The notes: generated by a model from the sequence alone, not told the origin. A stretch of 64,000 nucleotides of DNA from JBAIYU01 sp036763085 (GCF_036763085.1 NZ_JBAIYU010000010.1:434001-498000); one strand, 5' to 3'. Shown: positions 1 through 8,546, counted from the stretch's first letter. Program-made: numbers and translations.

Positions 1-242
1 TCGAAGAAGTTACCGCCGCCTATAATTATCAAATCATAATCGTTGGCCATCTTAACAAAATTTTCATCAAACTTTCTAAGATTCCACGATCGATAGAACT
101 CTCTGATTTCCAAGTCTGTATAAATGAAGTTTCTGTTTAAGTTTTCTTCTAATGTTCTCCTGAAGCCAATATGGTTGCCAATATCTCCGACATTCCCGTT
201 GAAACTCGCTATATGTAAGGCATGTAAGGTTTTTAAACTCAT
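1..242 (-). CDS. Polysaccharide pyruvyl transferase-like protein (N-terminal part only)
   Basis: About 80 N-terminal codons are in the window and the rest runs off its left edge. The ATG at 240-242 follows a good AGGAGG ribosome binding site. The visible protein begins MSLKTLHALHIASFNGNVGD and contains a hydrophobic strand ending in IIIGGGNFF. A start-proximal 'GN.GD' plus a later 'GGG' loop is typical of the polysaccharide pyruvyl transferase (CsaB-like) family, which adds pyruvate ketals or related groups to surface glycans. It is the last visible gene of a surface-glycan group with the acetyltransferase and glycosyltransferase upstream. Family assignment rests on this short N terminus only. 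Confidence 0.6.
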   Translation of the reverse strand, partial: MSLKTLHALHIASFNGNVGDIGNHIGFRRTLEENLNRNFIYTDLEIREFYRSWNLRKFDENFVKMANDYDLIIIGGGNFF

Positions 243-277
243 ACTTGTCCTCCTATTATGAAAATTTATTCAATACA

Positions 278-880
278 TTATTTTGTTCGTTCATTAATAA
301 GGTTAACACAGCGTTTGATGTCATTATATGGTAAATCTTTTATTACCTCGAAGTCTAAATTCCACCACTCTAAATCCAACAGTTGTTCTATTGTTGCTGA
401 ATCAAATCGATATTTAATAATTTTGGCTGGGTTACCTACGACAATAGCATAAGGAGGTACATCTTTAACAACTATTGCTCCCGCACCAACAATTGCTCCA
501 TCGCCAATTTTAACTCCTCGTTTAACAAATACATTCGCACCTATCCACACGTCATTCCCAATATTAGTACCTTCACCTGTTTCTTTGTGCTTAATACTCT
601 TACTTTTCGTTTTAAATATGCCACCATACTGAAATGGACTTGTACTGAGCCAATCACTCGGGTGATTTGGCGCACCAATTGCTACGTTTTCGGCAATTGA
701 GCAATACCTTCCGATCTTTGTATCCGAATAGATTCTGCCAGATACTATATAGCTATATTTTCCGATAGAAACTCTTTCGCTAATCTTAACCTCTTTAATA
801 AATCTAACCGGATGTTCTAACGACCACTTTTTTCCACGTCCCAAAATACAGTACTTGATTTTACGAATGTATTCTTTCAA
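278..880 (-). CDS. Left-handed beta-helix acetyltransferase (CatB/Vat-like, surface sugar O- or N-acetylation)
   Basis: This 200-residue protein contains hexapeptide-repeat sequence (IGRYCSIAENVAIG, IGNDVWIGANVFVKRGVKIG, GAIVGAGAIVVKDVPPYAIV) ending in the GNPAKIIKYRF turn seen in acetyl-CoA-dependent left-handed beta-helix transferases. The loop GAPNHPSDWLSTSPF is characteristic of the CatB/VatD-like branch, where a His in this loop is catalytic. The start is TTG, with AGAGGTG seven bases upstream, and no better start is visible. Its position between a glycosyltransferase and a pyruvyltransferase-like gene suggests that it modifies a surface polysaccharide rather than an antibiotic. The acceptor cannot be read from sequence. 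Confidence 0.8.
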   Translation of the reverse strand: MKEYIRKIKYCILGRGKKWSLEHPVRFIKEVKISERVSIGKYSYIVSGRIYSDTKIGRYCSIAENVAIGAPNHPSDWLSTSPFQYGGIFKTKSKSIKHKETGEGTNIGNDVWIGANVFVKRGVKIGDGAIVGAGAIVVKDVPPYAIVVGNPAKIIKYRFDSATIEQLLDLEWWNLDFEVIKDLPYNDIKRCVNLINERTK

Positions 881-935
881 CTAAAACACCTCTATACTGC
901 TTCCTTGCAGATATGATTGGGTATTTCACCTTTTA

Positions 936-2054
936 TTATAAGTTCGATAAAATAATCTCTTCTAATTGCTGCTCAGTTTCAGGTATCAAAACCCCACCCT
1001 TAAGCATCAGTAGTTCTAACTGCGTGTAAAAATCATTAGCAACTGTTTGATTATCCATTTTCCATAGTTTATATGTACTAATAGGTGTAATACTATGCTG
1101 TGCGAATACGTCAGAGTATATTATCCCTGATGACATGTAGCTAACAACATATTTAAGTTTATCTAACGCGTGGAATATTACTTCAATTGGCTCGACAGAA
1201 TGAAAAAAATCAACCCCTGCTAAATTCTCACGGTAATAGTTAATTTTTTTATCATCTTCACCATGGTGTGTCTTATAGACCATTTTAAGCCCAGACTTTA
1301 GAGTGATAGTACGTAATTTTTCGAGATAAGCTAGTTCATTTTCTAGTGATATTCTCTTTCTCTCAACAAGCGGACTAGCCAAAAATAATAAACACTTCTC
1401 AGAATCTAGTACTTCCGTCAGTTGAAGTTGTCCAGTTATTTTGCTCATAGCAGTCTTAATTGCTTCACGGCCTATTTCTTTAGCATCTGGAGAATAACGT
1501 GTAAGCAGTTGAGGTTTGTATAGATAGTCTGCAGTACCTGCTTTTCCTTGACCAATACTTCCTAGATTGTACTCCATATCTGAGCACAGTCCTGCTAACA
1601 TGCGAAGAACTTTTATTGTCACCCACTCTGCTGCTTTGCTTTGCCATTTTCTTTTTTTGGTGATATATGAACCTATTCCTTCGTCAAATCGGATAAATGA
1701 GACATTGCCTGATATTTCTACTGCTAATTGGCTCGCAATAGGTTTATCGTTCCCTAAATAGACTTGATCGATCTTACCATTTTTATTGATTATGCTCTTA
1801 AAGTTATTCAGAAGACTCCTTATGCCATCTTCCTTATACTGATTACGAACCTGTTCACTAGTCAATATAATAATATCTTGCCAAGTGTGATCATCGCTAG
1901 AAATCATAGCTAAGCACTTACTGTTAGCCCACTCTTTATATCCTTTGGGATTTTGCAAAAACAAGTAGTTGTTTTCATTGCAAGTGTATGTATTAGCAAT
2001 TATATATGCTGTAAGCATCTGCAAGGGTGTATTAACTATAAAAAGATTTTTCAT
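936..2054 (-). CDS. GT52/polysialyltransferase-like glycosyltransferase
   Basis: The protein of 372 residues begins MKNLFIVNTPLQMLTAY, a nucleotide-binding-type start like that of GT52 and polysialyltransferase-like enzymes ('TPLQ' motif). It continues with a central FDEGIGSY motif matching the acidic 'FDDG' segment of GT52 sialyltransferases. Near the C terminus YKTHHGED and a VVSYMSSGIIYSDVFA segment fit the sugar-nucleotide site. A GTG 21 bases upstream is in frame, but the ATG at 2054 has GGAGG just before it and is preferred. It directly follows rfaE2, so a role in lipopolysaccharide outer core or capsule is likely. Donor sugar is unknown; no CMP-sialate synthesis genes are in the window. 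Confidence 0.65.
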   Translation of the reverse strand: MKNLFIVNTPLQMLTAYIIANTYTCNENNYLFLQNPKGYKEWANSKCLAMISSDDHTWQDIIILTSEQVRNQYKEDGIRSLLNNFKSIINKNGKIDQVYLGNDKPIASQLAVEISGNVSFIRFDEGIGSYITKKRKWQSKAAEWVTIKVLRMLAGLCSDMEYNLGSIGQGKAGTADYLYKPQLLTRYSPDAKEIGREAIKTAMSKITGQLQLTEVLDSEKCLLFLASPLVERKRISLENELAYLEKLRTITLKSGLKMVYKTHHGEDDKKINYYRENLAGVDFFHSVEPIEVIFHALDKLKYVVSYMSSGIIYSDVFAQHSITPISTYKLWKMDNQTVANDFYTQLELLMLKGGVLIPETEQQLEEIILSNL

Positions 2055-2071
2055 CGTCCTCCACCATATCC

Positions 2072-2551
2072 TCACTCATTGCTTTTATCTTTTATTATTT
2101 TAGTAATAATAGCTGTTGATGAACGCCCTTGCACTTCAGGCACCAGCATAGTTTGACCACCATAATTGCTAACAATTTCAGCCTCTGGAATAGCTTCGAC
2201 TTTATAGTCTCCACCTTTAACATAAATCTGGGGTCTAAAATTAGCTATCAGATTTTTAGCTGTGGGCTCATCAAAAACAATAATATAATCAACTGAAGCA
2301 AGCGCAGCAAGAACTTCCGCACGGTCTGCCTGATTATTAATCGGCCGTGTTGGTCCTTTTAACCCGCGCACGGAGCTGTCACTGTTTAATCCTATAACCA
2401 AACAGTCACCAAGCTCGCGAGCCGCCTGCAGGTATCTTACATGACCAACATGTAAAATATCAAAACAGCCGTTGGTAAAAACGACGGTTTTACCAGCGGC
2501 TTTAATATCTTCAACTATTGCTGTTAGCTGTTCACGATTGACGATTTTCAT
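2072..2551 (-). CDS. rfaE2: D-glycero-beta-D-manno-heptose 1-phosphate adenylyltransferase
   Basis: The 159-residue protein is a cytidylyltransferase-fold nucleotidyltransferase with FTNGCFDILHVGHVRYL near residue 25 (the HxGH catalytic motif) and a YVKGGDY segment in the C-terminal half. In Escherichia coli this activity is the C-terminal half of the fused HldE; here it is a free-standing gene. It makes ADP-heptose for the inner core of lipopolysaccharide. Its ATG lies inside the end of rfaE1 (20-nt overlap), which implies translational coupling, and it is followed 17 bases later by the glycosyltransferase. GmhA, GmhB and HldD are not in the window. Confidence 0.93.
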   Translation of the reverse strand: MKIVNREQLTAIVEDIKAAGKTVVFTNGCFDILHVGHVRYLQAARELGDCLVIGLNSDSSVRGLKGPTRPINNQADRAEVLAALASVDYIIVFDEPTAKNLIANFRPQIYVKGGDYKVEAIPEAEIVSNYGGQTMLVPEVQGRSSTAIITKIIKDKSNE

Positions 2552-3542
2552 AGTATACTCCTATAGCTGCCTTAAGCTCTGCAGGATTTGTGGTTGCAGT
2601 ACCGGGTTTGCGTACTACGACACCTGCCGCATAATTTGCTAAACATGCAGCCTCCAAATATGATACTCCAGTTGATATTGCCAGAGCCATTGTTGCAACT
2701 ACTGTATCACCGGCTCCAGTTACATCATAGACTTCACTTTTATTGGTAACCGGGATATGGGTATACTTCCCGTTGCGTTCGAATAGAGTCATACCGTCAG
2801 GTCCCTGTGTGATTAGAACAGCTTCCGCTTCAAGGCGTTCTAATATAGTATGACCGGCCGTAAGCAGCTGAGCCCGGTCCAGAGTTTTACAACCTAAAGC
2901 CGCAGCCGCCTCAGATTCATTTTGCTTTACAATCGTCACACCTCGATAACCCATAACATTGTAACGTGAATCAACAATACAATGTTTGTTTAACTGTTGG
3001 CAGCGAGTAATAACATACGAAACAATTTCAGAAGTTACAGACTTACTGCCATAATCACTGATTACTACCGCCGACATACTTGATATTTTATCTTCAATAT
3101 AGGCTAATACTTTTTGTTCTACAGCAGGTTCGAGGTCTTGTTTGCTCTCTCTATCAACTCTCACTACCTGCTGCCTCACTGTAGCTTGTCCGCCAGCCAT
3201 AACTCGCGTTTTAGTAATAGTCGGGCGGCCATCGTCAATAATTAGTCCTTCAGTCTTAGCTGACTTACTTTCTAACACCCTGATCAACTCATAGCCTGCG
3301 GAGTCATTCCCTACCACGCCAACGGCAAAAACTTCACCGCCCAATGTCGCGGTATTATGAACGGCATTAGCTGCTCCACCAGGCACAACTGTTTGATTCT
3401 CATGTTCGAGAATCAAAACAGGCGCCTCACGGGAAATTCGTGATATTTTTCCCTCGAGATAAACGTCTGCAACCATATCACCAATAACCATTACTTTTTG
3501 CTTAGATAATTGGTTAATTAACTCTATATAAGTGTTATACAA
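2532..3542 (-). CDS. rfaE1: D-glycero-beta-D-manno-heptose-7-phosphate kinase
   Basis: This 336-residue PfkB-family kinase has the N-terminal glycine-rich GGAANAVHNTATLGG motif and the C-terminal DVTGAGDTVVATMA signature with the catalytic Asp. These match the kinase half of HldE. It phosphorylates heptose-7-phosphate at O-1 in ADP-heptose synthesis. The start is TTG with AAGGAG ten bases upstream, 21 bases after the lptD-like gene. The kinase and adenylyltransferase halves are separate overlapping genes rather than one fusion. Confidence 0.93.
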   Translation of the reverse strand: MYNTYIELINQLSKQKVMVIGDMVADVYLEGKISRISREAPVLILEHENQTVVPGGAANAVHNTATLGGEVFAVGVVGNDSAGYELIRVLESKSAKTEGLIIDDGRPTITKTRVMAGGQATVRQQVVRVDRESKQDLEPAVEQKVLAYIEDKISSMSAVVISDYGSKSVTSEIVSYVITRCQQLNKHCIVDSRYNVMGYRGVTIVKQNESEAAAALGCKTLDRAQLLTAGHTILERLEAEAVLITQGPDGMTLFERNGKYTHIPVTNKSEVYDVTGAGDTVVATMALAISTGVSYLEAACLANYAAGVVVRKPGTATTNPAELKAAIGVYYENRQS

Positions 3543-3563
3543 GCCAAAGACTCCTTTTAAATA

Positions 3564-4946
3564 TTACCATTCAATGGCGGATACTTTCATTGTCCACTGC
3601 TCTCGTTTGGCACGATAGGTAATATCAGTTTCAAAACAATGCATATTGCGGCGCCAAGTATAATCCATATCATGTACTTCATCTTTATCAAGATCATAAC
3701 TCATCTCTAGACCGAGGCCATTCATCTTATCTACCCTGTACATAACACCTGCGGTTAATTCACGCGGTATATCGATTTCATCATATTTATATACTGATGC
3801 ACCCGATTGATTTTTATAACTATAACCAGTCCAAGCTTCTAGTCTAGCATTAGGTTTTGCATGTAAACTAAAATCATACTTCCAGATATTATTAGTCGAG
3901 TCATTATAGCCGTATTTTACCTGTTGAAAACCTGTCCCAAACTTGAGTGTAAAGTTATCACTTAGCTTGATAGGTTCATGTTTAAAATACAAGTCAAATT
4001 CCTGTCGCCAACCTGAAATATTATCCTCAGTCCATTTACCACTGCTAAACAATAAATTCGCTGTCAATCTAGAGTTACCTATTCGTTGAGGATTTAGCTT
4101 AAGCTCAAATTCTTGATCCTTTTTAACCCACACATTATCTTCATTCTGTTCATTATCCCACTTTAAGCTTGCTGTATAGTTTTTATCGCGATTGATCAAA
4201 CCAGCTTTTGGCTTGAAATCGCTTTTTGTATAGTAAGCGAGATCTCCATATACTGCAAGGTTACCGATAACGGGAACCTCCAGATATTGGGCAATCATAA
4301 ATCCATTATCAGAATCGTAACCAATTCTAGGCACAACGGTCTTAGTAGTTTCTATTAACGATTTTTGATATTTTGGCATAGAAAAAATCACTTTATCTTT
4401 GATCCAAAATTTAGCATTGTGGGCGATTAACTTATCGCCCGGCCATAATTCTATTTTGTCGGCAGTAACGCGATAATCAGGTACTTTAGCTGGGCACATG
4501 GTAATCATACCATTATGGAGCACCACTTGATCAGGTCTCAAGGTTAAGTCCTCAGCTGCAATATATTCCTTTTCAAGTTTACCAGTAGCCTTTGACATCG
4601 TGCCAGTACGGTCTTTGTAGTTATATTCCACTCCTGATCCGACTATATTCAAATCAGGCTGCTTCAAGTTAGCTGCACCATCAACCCAAACTAGGCTTGC
4701 CTTAGTATTTCCACGTAACTCATCAGCAGTAATCGATGTCTGACCTTTGAGTATTGTGACATTTCCTTTAGCAAATACTTCTCCTGTCATTTCGTTAAAT
4801 GATAAATCATCACCTTCAAACACGATAGGGGCATTAGCTGTGGCAGTTTTTTGATTTTTTATTTCAGCCGCCTGACTAGGCAAAGCAGTTCCAAATACAG
4901 TAATCAGGGCCAACAAACCTAGAAGAGACTTCTTTGCATTTTTCAT
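3564..4946 (-). CDS. lptD: LptD/OstA-like LPS assembly protein with an unusually short barrel
   Basis: The 460-residue precursor has a signal peptide (MKNAKKSLLGLL...PSQA) and an OstA-type beta-jellyroll from about residue 30 (VFEGDDLSFNEMTGEVFAKG). The segment ITMCPAKVPDYRVTADKIEL followed by AKFWIKDKVIFSMPKYQ is the conserved jellyroll-to-barrel transition of LptD. The remainder, about 250 residues, is beta-strand-rich with alternating aromatic residues and is much shorter than the roughly 550-residue barrel of E. coli LptD (784 residues in all). It starts a unit with rfaE1, rfaE2 and the glycosyltransferase. A consensus-like promoter lies upstream. A reduced LptD is the best reading; an OstA-domain barrel protein with a different job is the alternative. 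Confidence 0.75.
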   Translation of the reverse strand: MKNAKKSLLGLLALITVFGTALPSQAAEIKNQKTATANAPIVFEGDDLSFNEMTGEVFAKGNVTILKGQTSITADELRGNTKASLVWVDGAANLKQPDLNIVGSGVEYNYKDRTGTMSKATGKLEKEYIAAEDLTLRPDQVVLHNGMITMCPAKVPDYRVTADKIELWPGDKLIAHNAKFWIKDKVIFSMPKYQKSLIETTKTVVPRIGYDSDNGFMIAQYLEVPVIGNLAVYGDLAYYTKSDFKPKAGLINRDKNYTASLKWDNEQNEDNVWVKKDQEFELKLNPQRIGNSRLTANLLFSSGKWTEDNISGWRQEFDLYFKHEPIKLSDNFTLKFGTGFQQVKYGYNDSTNNIWKYDFSLHAKPNARLEAWTGYSYKNQSGASVYKYDEIDIPRELTAGVMYRVDKMNGLGLEMSYDLDKDEVHDMDYTWRRNMHCFETDITYRAKREQWTMKVSAIEW

Positions 4947-5044
4947 ATTTACTCCTTAATGCTTAGCGATTCCCTCTAAGGGGTGTATTATTTATAGTGT
5001 TTCCAGATTGGCCTTCTTATTCACTAAGATGTTTGTATTCTACA

Positions 5045-5072
5045 ATTATACCGCATTTCCTCCCCAATCCAA
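5045..5072 (-). promoter_or_regulatory. Sigma-A-type promoter for the lptD-rfaE unit
   Basis: On the minus strand TTGGAT and TATAAT are separated by 16 bases, about 100 bases upstream of the lptD start. The -10 is a perfect match. Confidence 0.6.
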
Positions 5073-5086
5073 CACGGGAAAATGTA

Positions 5087-5113
5087 GAAAAAGCCACCTA
5101 TTGGCAGCTTTCT
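5087..5113 (-). terminator. Rho-independent terminator after the 5.1-6.0 kb gene
   Basis: On the minus strand an imperfect stem AAAGC-GCCA / TGGC-TTTTT follows the stop of the gene ending at 5128 and ends in a T run. Confidence 0.6.
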
Positions 5114-5127
5114 CCAGTATTATAGAT

Positions 5128-6045
5128 CTATTTTACCTGTAGTCCGTACACGGCTGTATCGGACTTTACCTGAATATACATTTCTGTTCCTGCTGGTATA
5201 GTAATATCCGAACCATGGACAAAAGCGCCTCCGACGACACCTATAGGGCCCAATAATGCCATCCCCGCTACTGAAGCACCCGCAGCCTTTGCAAGTGATT
5301 TAGTTTCTTCTTTCGCCTTATCACCCATTTCAGTTTGCACTATACTATTATCAAAAGCAGTGATATCATCAAAACTCACTTCTAACACGGCATCTCGTCC
5401 AAAGTTTCTTGCTTGCTGTACTTTAGTTACTGTACCAGTTCCTTGCATTCCTTTAGGAATTACCAGTAATCCAGCAGAGTAAACATCCTCTACTGCCTGA
5501 TAAGTAACGATATCACCTTTACGAGTCTTTCGGCTATCTAATTCTGAAGTCAGTTTTATTTTGATAAGAGTATCCTTATATATTGTTGTATTTGCAACAT
5601 TAAATTGACCATTAGGATAGGCTATCTTGGTGAATTTTTCGACCCTATTATCAAATGTTCCTATAGAAGATTTCCCGAAAAGCGTCATCTCTATCGCTTC
5701 AATTTTCGCTTTAGATGGCTGATTTGTAACGTTATGAGTAAGCGTCCATTCTACCGCATTTAGCTTAGCTTGAAGAGATGGGGATGACATAGAATTATCC
5801 GTTAAATAGAGATAGATTCTGTCTAATTTAGCGGTTAAAGCGTCTCTAGTTTCATCACCAAAAATATCTCTTTCAATCTTAATAGTCCGTTCAATAAGTG
5901 AACCGGTCTGCTCAGTTCCATAGATAATTTTTTCAGATGCTGCTGTTTTTTCTAACACTGTCATTTCTTGTAAACTTTGGGCTGATACCAATGATGTAAT
6001 AAAAAATACTATAAGTAAAGAACAGATTAAAACTCTTCTAGACAT
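5128..6045 (-). CDS. Secreted protein with 'LE..ifG' repeats, function unknown
   Basis: I do not recognise a characterised family. The ATG at 6045 follows GGGGG and opens a clear signal peptide (MSRRVLICSLLIVFFITSLVSA); 28 in-frame codons upstream are not needed. The first half of the 305-residue precursor has about three helical repeats of the pattern IxxIExxIFGxxxxxxLxxRLxRI. The second half is beta-rich with LVIPKGMQGTGTVTKVQ and IPAGTEMYIQV, bracketing a glycine/alanine-rich stretch GPIGVVGGAFVHG. It lies between envelope genes, has its own downstream terminator and is probably periplasmic or bound to the outer membrane. No catalytic motif was seen. Confidence 0.7.
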   Translation of the reverse strand: MSRRVLICSLLIVFFITSLVSAQSLQEMTVLEKTAASEKIIYGTEQTGSLIERTIKIERDIFGDETRDALTAKLDRIYLYLTDNSMSSPSLQAKLNAVEWTLTHNVTNQPSKAKIEAIEMTLFGKSSIGTFDNRVEKFTKIAYPNGQFNVANTTIYKDTLIKIKLTSELDSRKTRKGDIVTYQAVEDVYSAGLLVIPKGMQGTGTVTKVQQARNFGRDAVLEVSFDDITAFDNSIVQTEMGDKAKEETKSLAKAAGASVAGMALLGPIGVVGGAFVHGSDITIPAGTEMYIQVKSDTAVYGLQVK

Positions 6046-6096
6046 ATTATCCCCCTTATGTAACTTCTTTATAGTAGTTTTCGGGAGAGTTAAATA

Positions 6097-6124
6097 AAAA
6101 TCCTGCCGGATTAGAGCAGGATTT
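6097..6124 (-). terminator. Rho-independent terminator after the 226-residue membrane protein
   Basis: Read on the minus strand, AAATCCTGC pairs with GCAGGATTT and is followed by TTTATTT, 20 bases after the stop codon at 6144. Confidence 0.75.
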
Positions 6125-6143
6125 GCCAATTAGCTTTATGGAT

Positions 6144-6824
6144 CTATAGCAACCTGATATTAGATGCTTGTTCACCATTAGGTACATTATCCCTGTGATT
6201 GGGCTGAAATACTTTATTAAAGCCCAAGTTAACATATAAACTCAATAGAGAAAAATACATGGTAAGCTCAAATAGCTCTTCGAATAAAGTTTGCCGATTC
6301 CCTAAGATACTGTGACTGCGATGTTCAGCAAAATCTGCTGCAATAAGTGATACTACCAAAATCACTACTTCAACTATTGGAAATCTACCATTTTTAGCCC
6401 AATGAACTATTTCCTTATAAAGTCTTTTAAATACCATTATTGCTAAGATGAAAAGTAACGTAATTCCGATAATTGGATATACATACTTACCGTACCAAAG
6501 AGCTTTAAGTGGAAGAAAACCATCGGTTCCGTTAGGATAAAACACTCTACCCCAGCTTAATTCTCGTAATGCGATAATGATTAAGATTGGAACGGAATAT
6601 CCCATAAGCTGCTTTGTTGCAGTTGAACCCACATCGCATCTAGATGCTGTGACCGCTGCTATACATGTTAGAATTATTATAAGGACCTGCGCGTTTTCTA
6701 TCGGCCCATTCTCTCGCCCCCATTCTGGCGGCAAAAGTAAACCTGCAGGAATAATAGCTAACAGAAAAAAAAGACACATCACGGTAACAGGAGTAAAGAC
6801 TTTTAGAAATCGCGGATTTTTCAC
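6144..6824 (-). CDS. Polytopic inner-membrane protein of unknown function
   Basis: The 226-residue protein has about six hydrophobic segments (near residues 10-31, 45-60, 72-89, 115-133, 153-167 and 187-203). Conserved-looking polar patches lie between them: EWGRENGPIENAQ after segment 1, LRELSWGRVFYP after segment 3 and DFAEHRSHSILGNRQTLFEELFEL before segment 6. The acidic and histidine residues in the last patch could be functional. I do not recognise the family. It is monocistronic, with a terminator downstream and a divergent gene upstream. Confidence 0.7.
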   Translation of the reverse strand: MKNPRFLKVFTPVTVMCLFFLLAIIPAGLLLPPEWGRENGPIENAQVLIIILTCIAAVTASRCDVGSTATKQLMGYSVPILIIIALRELSWGRVFYPNGTDGFLPLKALWYGKYVYPIIGITLLFILAIMVFKRLYKEIVHWAKNGRFPIVEVVILVVSLIAADFAEHRSHSILGNRQTLFEELFELTMYFSLLSLYVNLGFNKVFQPNHRDNVPNGEQASNIRLL

Positions 6825-6886
6825 TAGATAAACACCTCGAGTAGATAATTAGTAGTACCTGCTTGTTATGGAAAATTAATTTATTA

Positions 6887-6916
6887 TTGGACTATGCAGT
6901 CAATTTATAGTATACT
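6887..6916 (+). promoter_or_regulatory. Promoter of the plus-strand orphan, with an embedded operator-like palindrome
   Basis: TTGGAC and TATACT are separated by 18 bases, 43 bases before the ATG at 6959. The spacer start carries GGACTATGCAGTCA (6889-6902), a one-base-off version of the TGAC-N6-GTCA palindromes found upstream of tolC and ompM. The site lies between two divergent genes and could control both. Confidence 0.55.
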
Positions 6917-6958
6917 CAAAACAATAACCCCATTATACTACATAGAAGGGAGATTTCA

Positions 6959-7390
6959 ATGAAAAATCGCTTAATTATTAGCATGCTACTGGTTTGCTTA
7001 ATCACTATTACTGCAGTTCCTGCTACCCAGGCGATAAGCCTAAAAGATATCTTAAAGGTAGGAGGCATAGGATTTCTAGTTGATAAGTTTGCCAAGCCTC
7101 TAAATGATTTTATCAACACCCTTACTTTTAAGCACGGCGGTAGCCATGATTATGCAACAAAGGTTGTACCCATACTATCTTTTGGTAACGGCAGCCATAT
7201 CGGTGCCGCTCAGGTTATCGGAGAACGGTCATTGGTTGATAGAACTGAAGCTGTTATACAGTTAGAAGATGATTTTAGCGGCAACCGTTTTAGGGTAAAG
7301 GCTTTGATACCTATCGATAGCAAGAACCCTATAAATTTCTCCAGGGTGCAAGGTGTAGGTGTTTCGGCGATAATTGATGTTAAGATTTAA
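6959..7390 (+). CDS. Small secreted protein, function unknown (only plus-strand gene)
   Basis: This 143-residue protein follows a GAAGGGAG ribosome binding site. It has a signal peptide (MKNRLIISMLLVCLITITAVPATQA) and a mature part of about 118 residues with a helix (LKDILKVGGIGFLVDKF) followed by beta strands (VVPILSFGNGSHIGAAQVIG, FRVKALIPID, GVGVSAIIDVKI). No cysteine, lipobox or recognised domain is visible. It is the only gene on this strand in 64 kb, with its own promoter and terminator, so it is regulated apart from the envelope genes around it. Confidence 0.7.
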   Translation: MKNRLIISMLLVCLITITAVPATQAISLKDILKVGGIGFLVDKFAKPLNDFINTLTFKHGGSHDYATKVVPILSFGNGSHIGAAQVIGERSLVDRTEAVIQLEDDFSGNRFRVKALIPIDSKNPINFSRVQGVGVSAIIDVKI

Positions 7391-7397
7391 ATACATA

Positions 7398-7436
7398 AAG
7401 AGCAGCCTAGCATTTTAGACTGCTCTTATTTTTTAT
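7398..7436 (+). terminator. Rho-independent terminator of the plus-strand orphan
   Basis: AAGAGCAG pairs with CTGCTCTT and is followed by ATTTTTTATT, eight bases after the stop. Confidence 0.85.
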
Positions 7437-7461
7437 TAGATAAAGTTTTATATTCCAAATA

Positions 7462-7489
7462 AAACAGGCTTCCCAAAGGAAGCCTGTTT
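7462..7489 (-). terminator. Rho-independent terminator of the 318-residue porin gene
   Basis: A perfect 12-bp stem (AAACAGGCTTCC / GGAAGCCTGTTT) with a 4-base loop lies 15 bases after the porin stop. On the minus strand it runs into TTTTATTT. Confidence 0.85.
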
Positions 7490-7504
7490 CCAATTCTAAT
7501 ATTC

Positions 7505-8461
7505 TTAGAATTTGTAATTAACTGTTGTACGGAAGGAGTTGTATTTATCTCCAGTGTATACGCCTTCCATATCTTTGTAGAATATGTTAAGGTTTGTATC
7601 ATTGGAGATTTTGTGGTTGTAGCTGTAGTAGATACCTTTGCCTTGTGGATCGAAATCAGTCATTGCAGCAATATCACCGAATGCTTCAACTTTGCTGTAA
7701 ATTACAGCTAAGGAGTTTTTATTGTCGAAAGCATAGCTTGTTCCAACTGCGAAAGCTGCATTTTCAAGATCTACATCAGACTTAGTGTATTCGCCGAATA
7801 CATTAGCTTTGCCTAATTGATATGAAGCGTCTACCGCCCAATGGTTTGTGGAAACAACATCATAATCAGCTTTTGCGAAAGTTGCACCAACAGTTAAATT
7901 CTTAGTTGGTTGGTAACCTGCATGTAATGAATATAGCTTAGCATCAATGCCATCGGTATCATGAGTGCTAACTTTACCTGCTAATACATTAATATCAGTA
8001 ACGCCTGATTTAACGTTTGCAGTAACACCATCAATAGTACCAGAGTAGTTACCGATTTTGCCTTCTGTGCTGTAAAGAAGAGCAGTTGCACCAACGTTAG
8101 CGCCTTGACGTCCAATTTTATAAGTAGCGTTATCACCTTTTAGAACAAATCCAAAACGATCAAGTGAAAGTATGCTTGATCCGTATAAATCGGTACGGAA
8201 ATCTGCACCAACTTCATCTGCAGTCAGAACTTGACCTGCAAGGCGAGCATAGAAATCAGTTTTTTCGTTAAGTGCTGCAGTTGCATTTAATTTGAAAGTA
8301 GTGATGTTACCTTCACTTTTAAGGTTCAAAGCTTTGCTATCTTCACTCCAACGGTATTGAGTAGTAATGTCACCGTCGAATTGGATTGGAGAAGCCATAG
8401 CTACGCCCATGGAAAGAGTAACTGTTGCAGCAACAGCTGCAGCGATAAGTCTTTTTTTCAT
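7505..8461 (-). CDS. Outer-membrane beta-barrel porin without SLH domain
   Basis: From the ATG at 8461, preceded by AAGGGGGAT, the 318-residue precursor has a signal peptide (MKKRLIAAAVAATVTLSMGVAMA). The mature part is all beta strand, with alternating hydrophobic/polar patterns, repeated YSLHAGYQPTKNLTVG-like hairpins and a final TTVNYKF. The terminal Phe is the barrel signature recognised by BamA. Unlike the two OmpM proteins upstream it has no SLH domain. An in-frame extension to 8578 runs through the conserved leader hairpin and is not coding. Channel selectivity cannot be inferred. Confidence 0.85.
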   Translation of the reverse strand: MKKRLIAAAVAATVTLSMGVAMASPIQFDGDITTQYRWSEDSKALNLKSEGNITTFKLNATAALNEKTDFYARLAGQVLTADEVGADFRTDLYGSSILSLDRFGFVLKGDNATYKIGRQGANVGATALLYSTEGKIGNYSGTIDGVTANVKSGVTDINVLAGKVSTHDTDGIDAKLYSLHAGYQPTKNLTVGATFAKADYDVVSTNHWAVDASYQLGKANVFGEYTKSDVDLENAAFAVGTSYAFDNKNSLAVIYSKVEAFGDIAAMTDFDPQGKGIYYSYNHKISNDTNLNIFYKDMEGVYTGDKYNSFRTTVNYKF

Positions 8462-8520
8462 TTTAAAATCCCCCTTAGTTTTTTTATGTATAAACAAACT
8501 TGGGAACCAGGGGGGCTTTT

Positions 8521-8546
8521 CAATAAGTGTCCACGTTTCCTTACTG
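8521..8546 (-). promoter_or_regulatory. Conserved porin leader hairpin, copy 1
   Basis: In the mRNA sense the sequence is CAGTAAG, a 12-nt loop GAAACGTGGACA, then CTTATTG: a 7-bp stem including one G-U pair, 60 bases before the start codon. The same loop, with different but paired stems, is found upstream of both ompM genes. Confidence 0.6.

Noticed and set aside
936..2054. Sialyltransferase
   Set aside because: GT52-like motifs are present, but no sialic acid synthesis or activation genes are nearby, so a donor sugar was not named.
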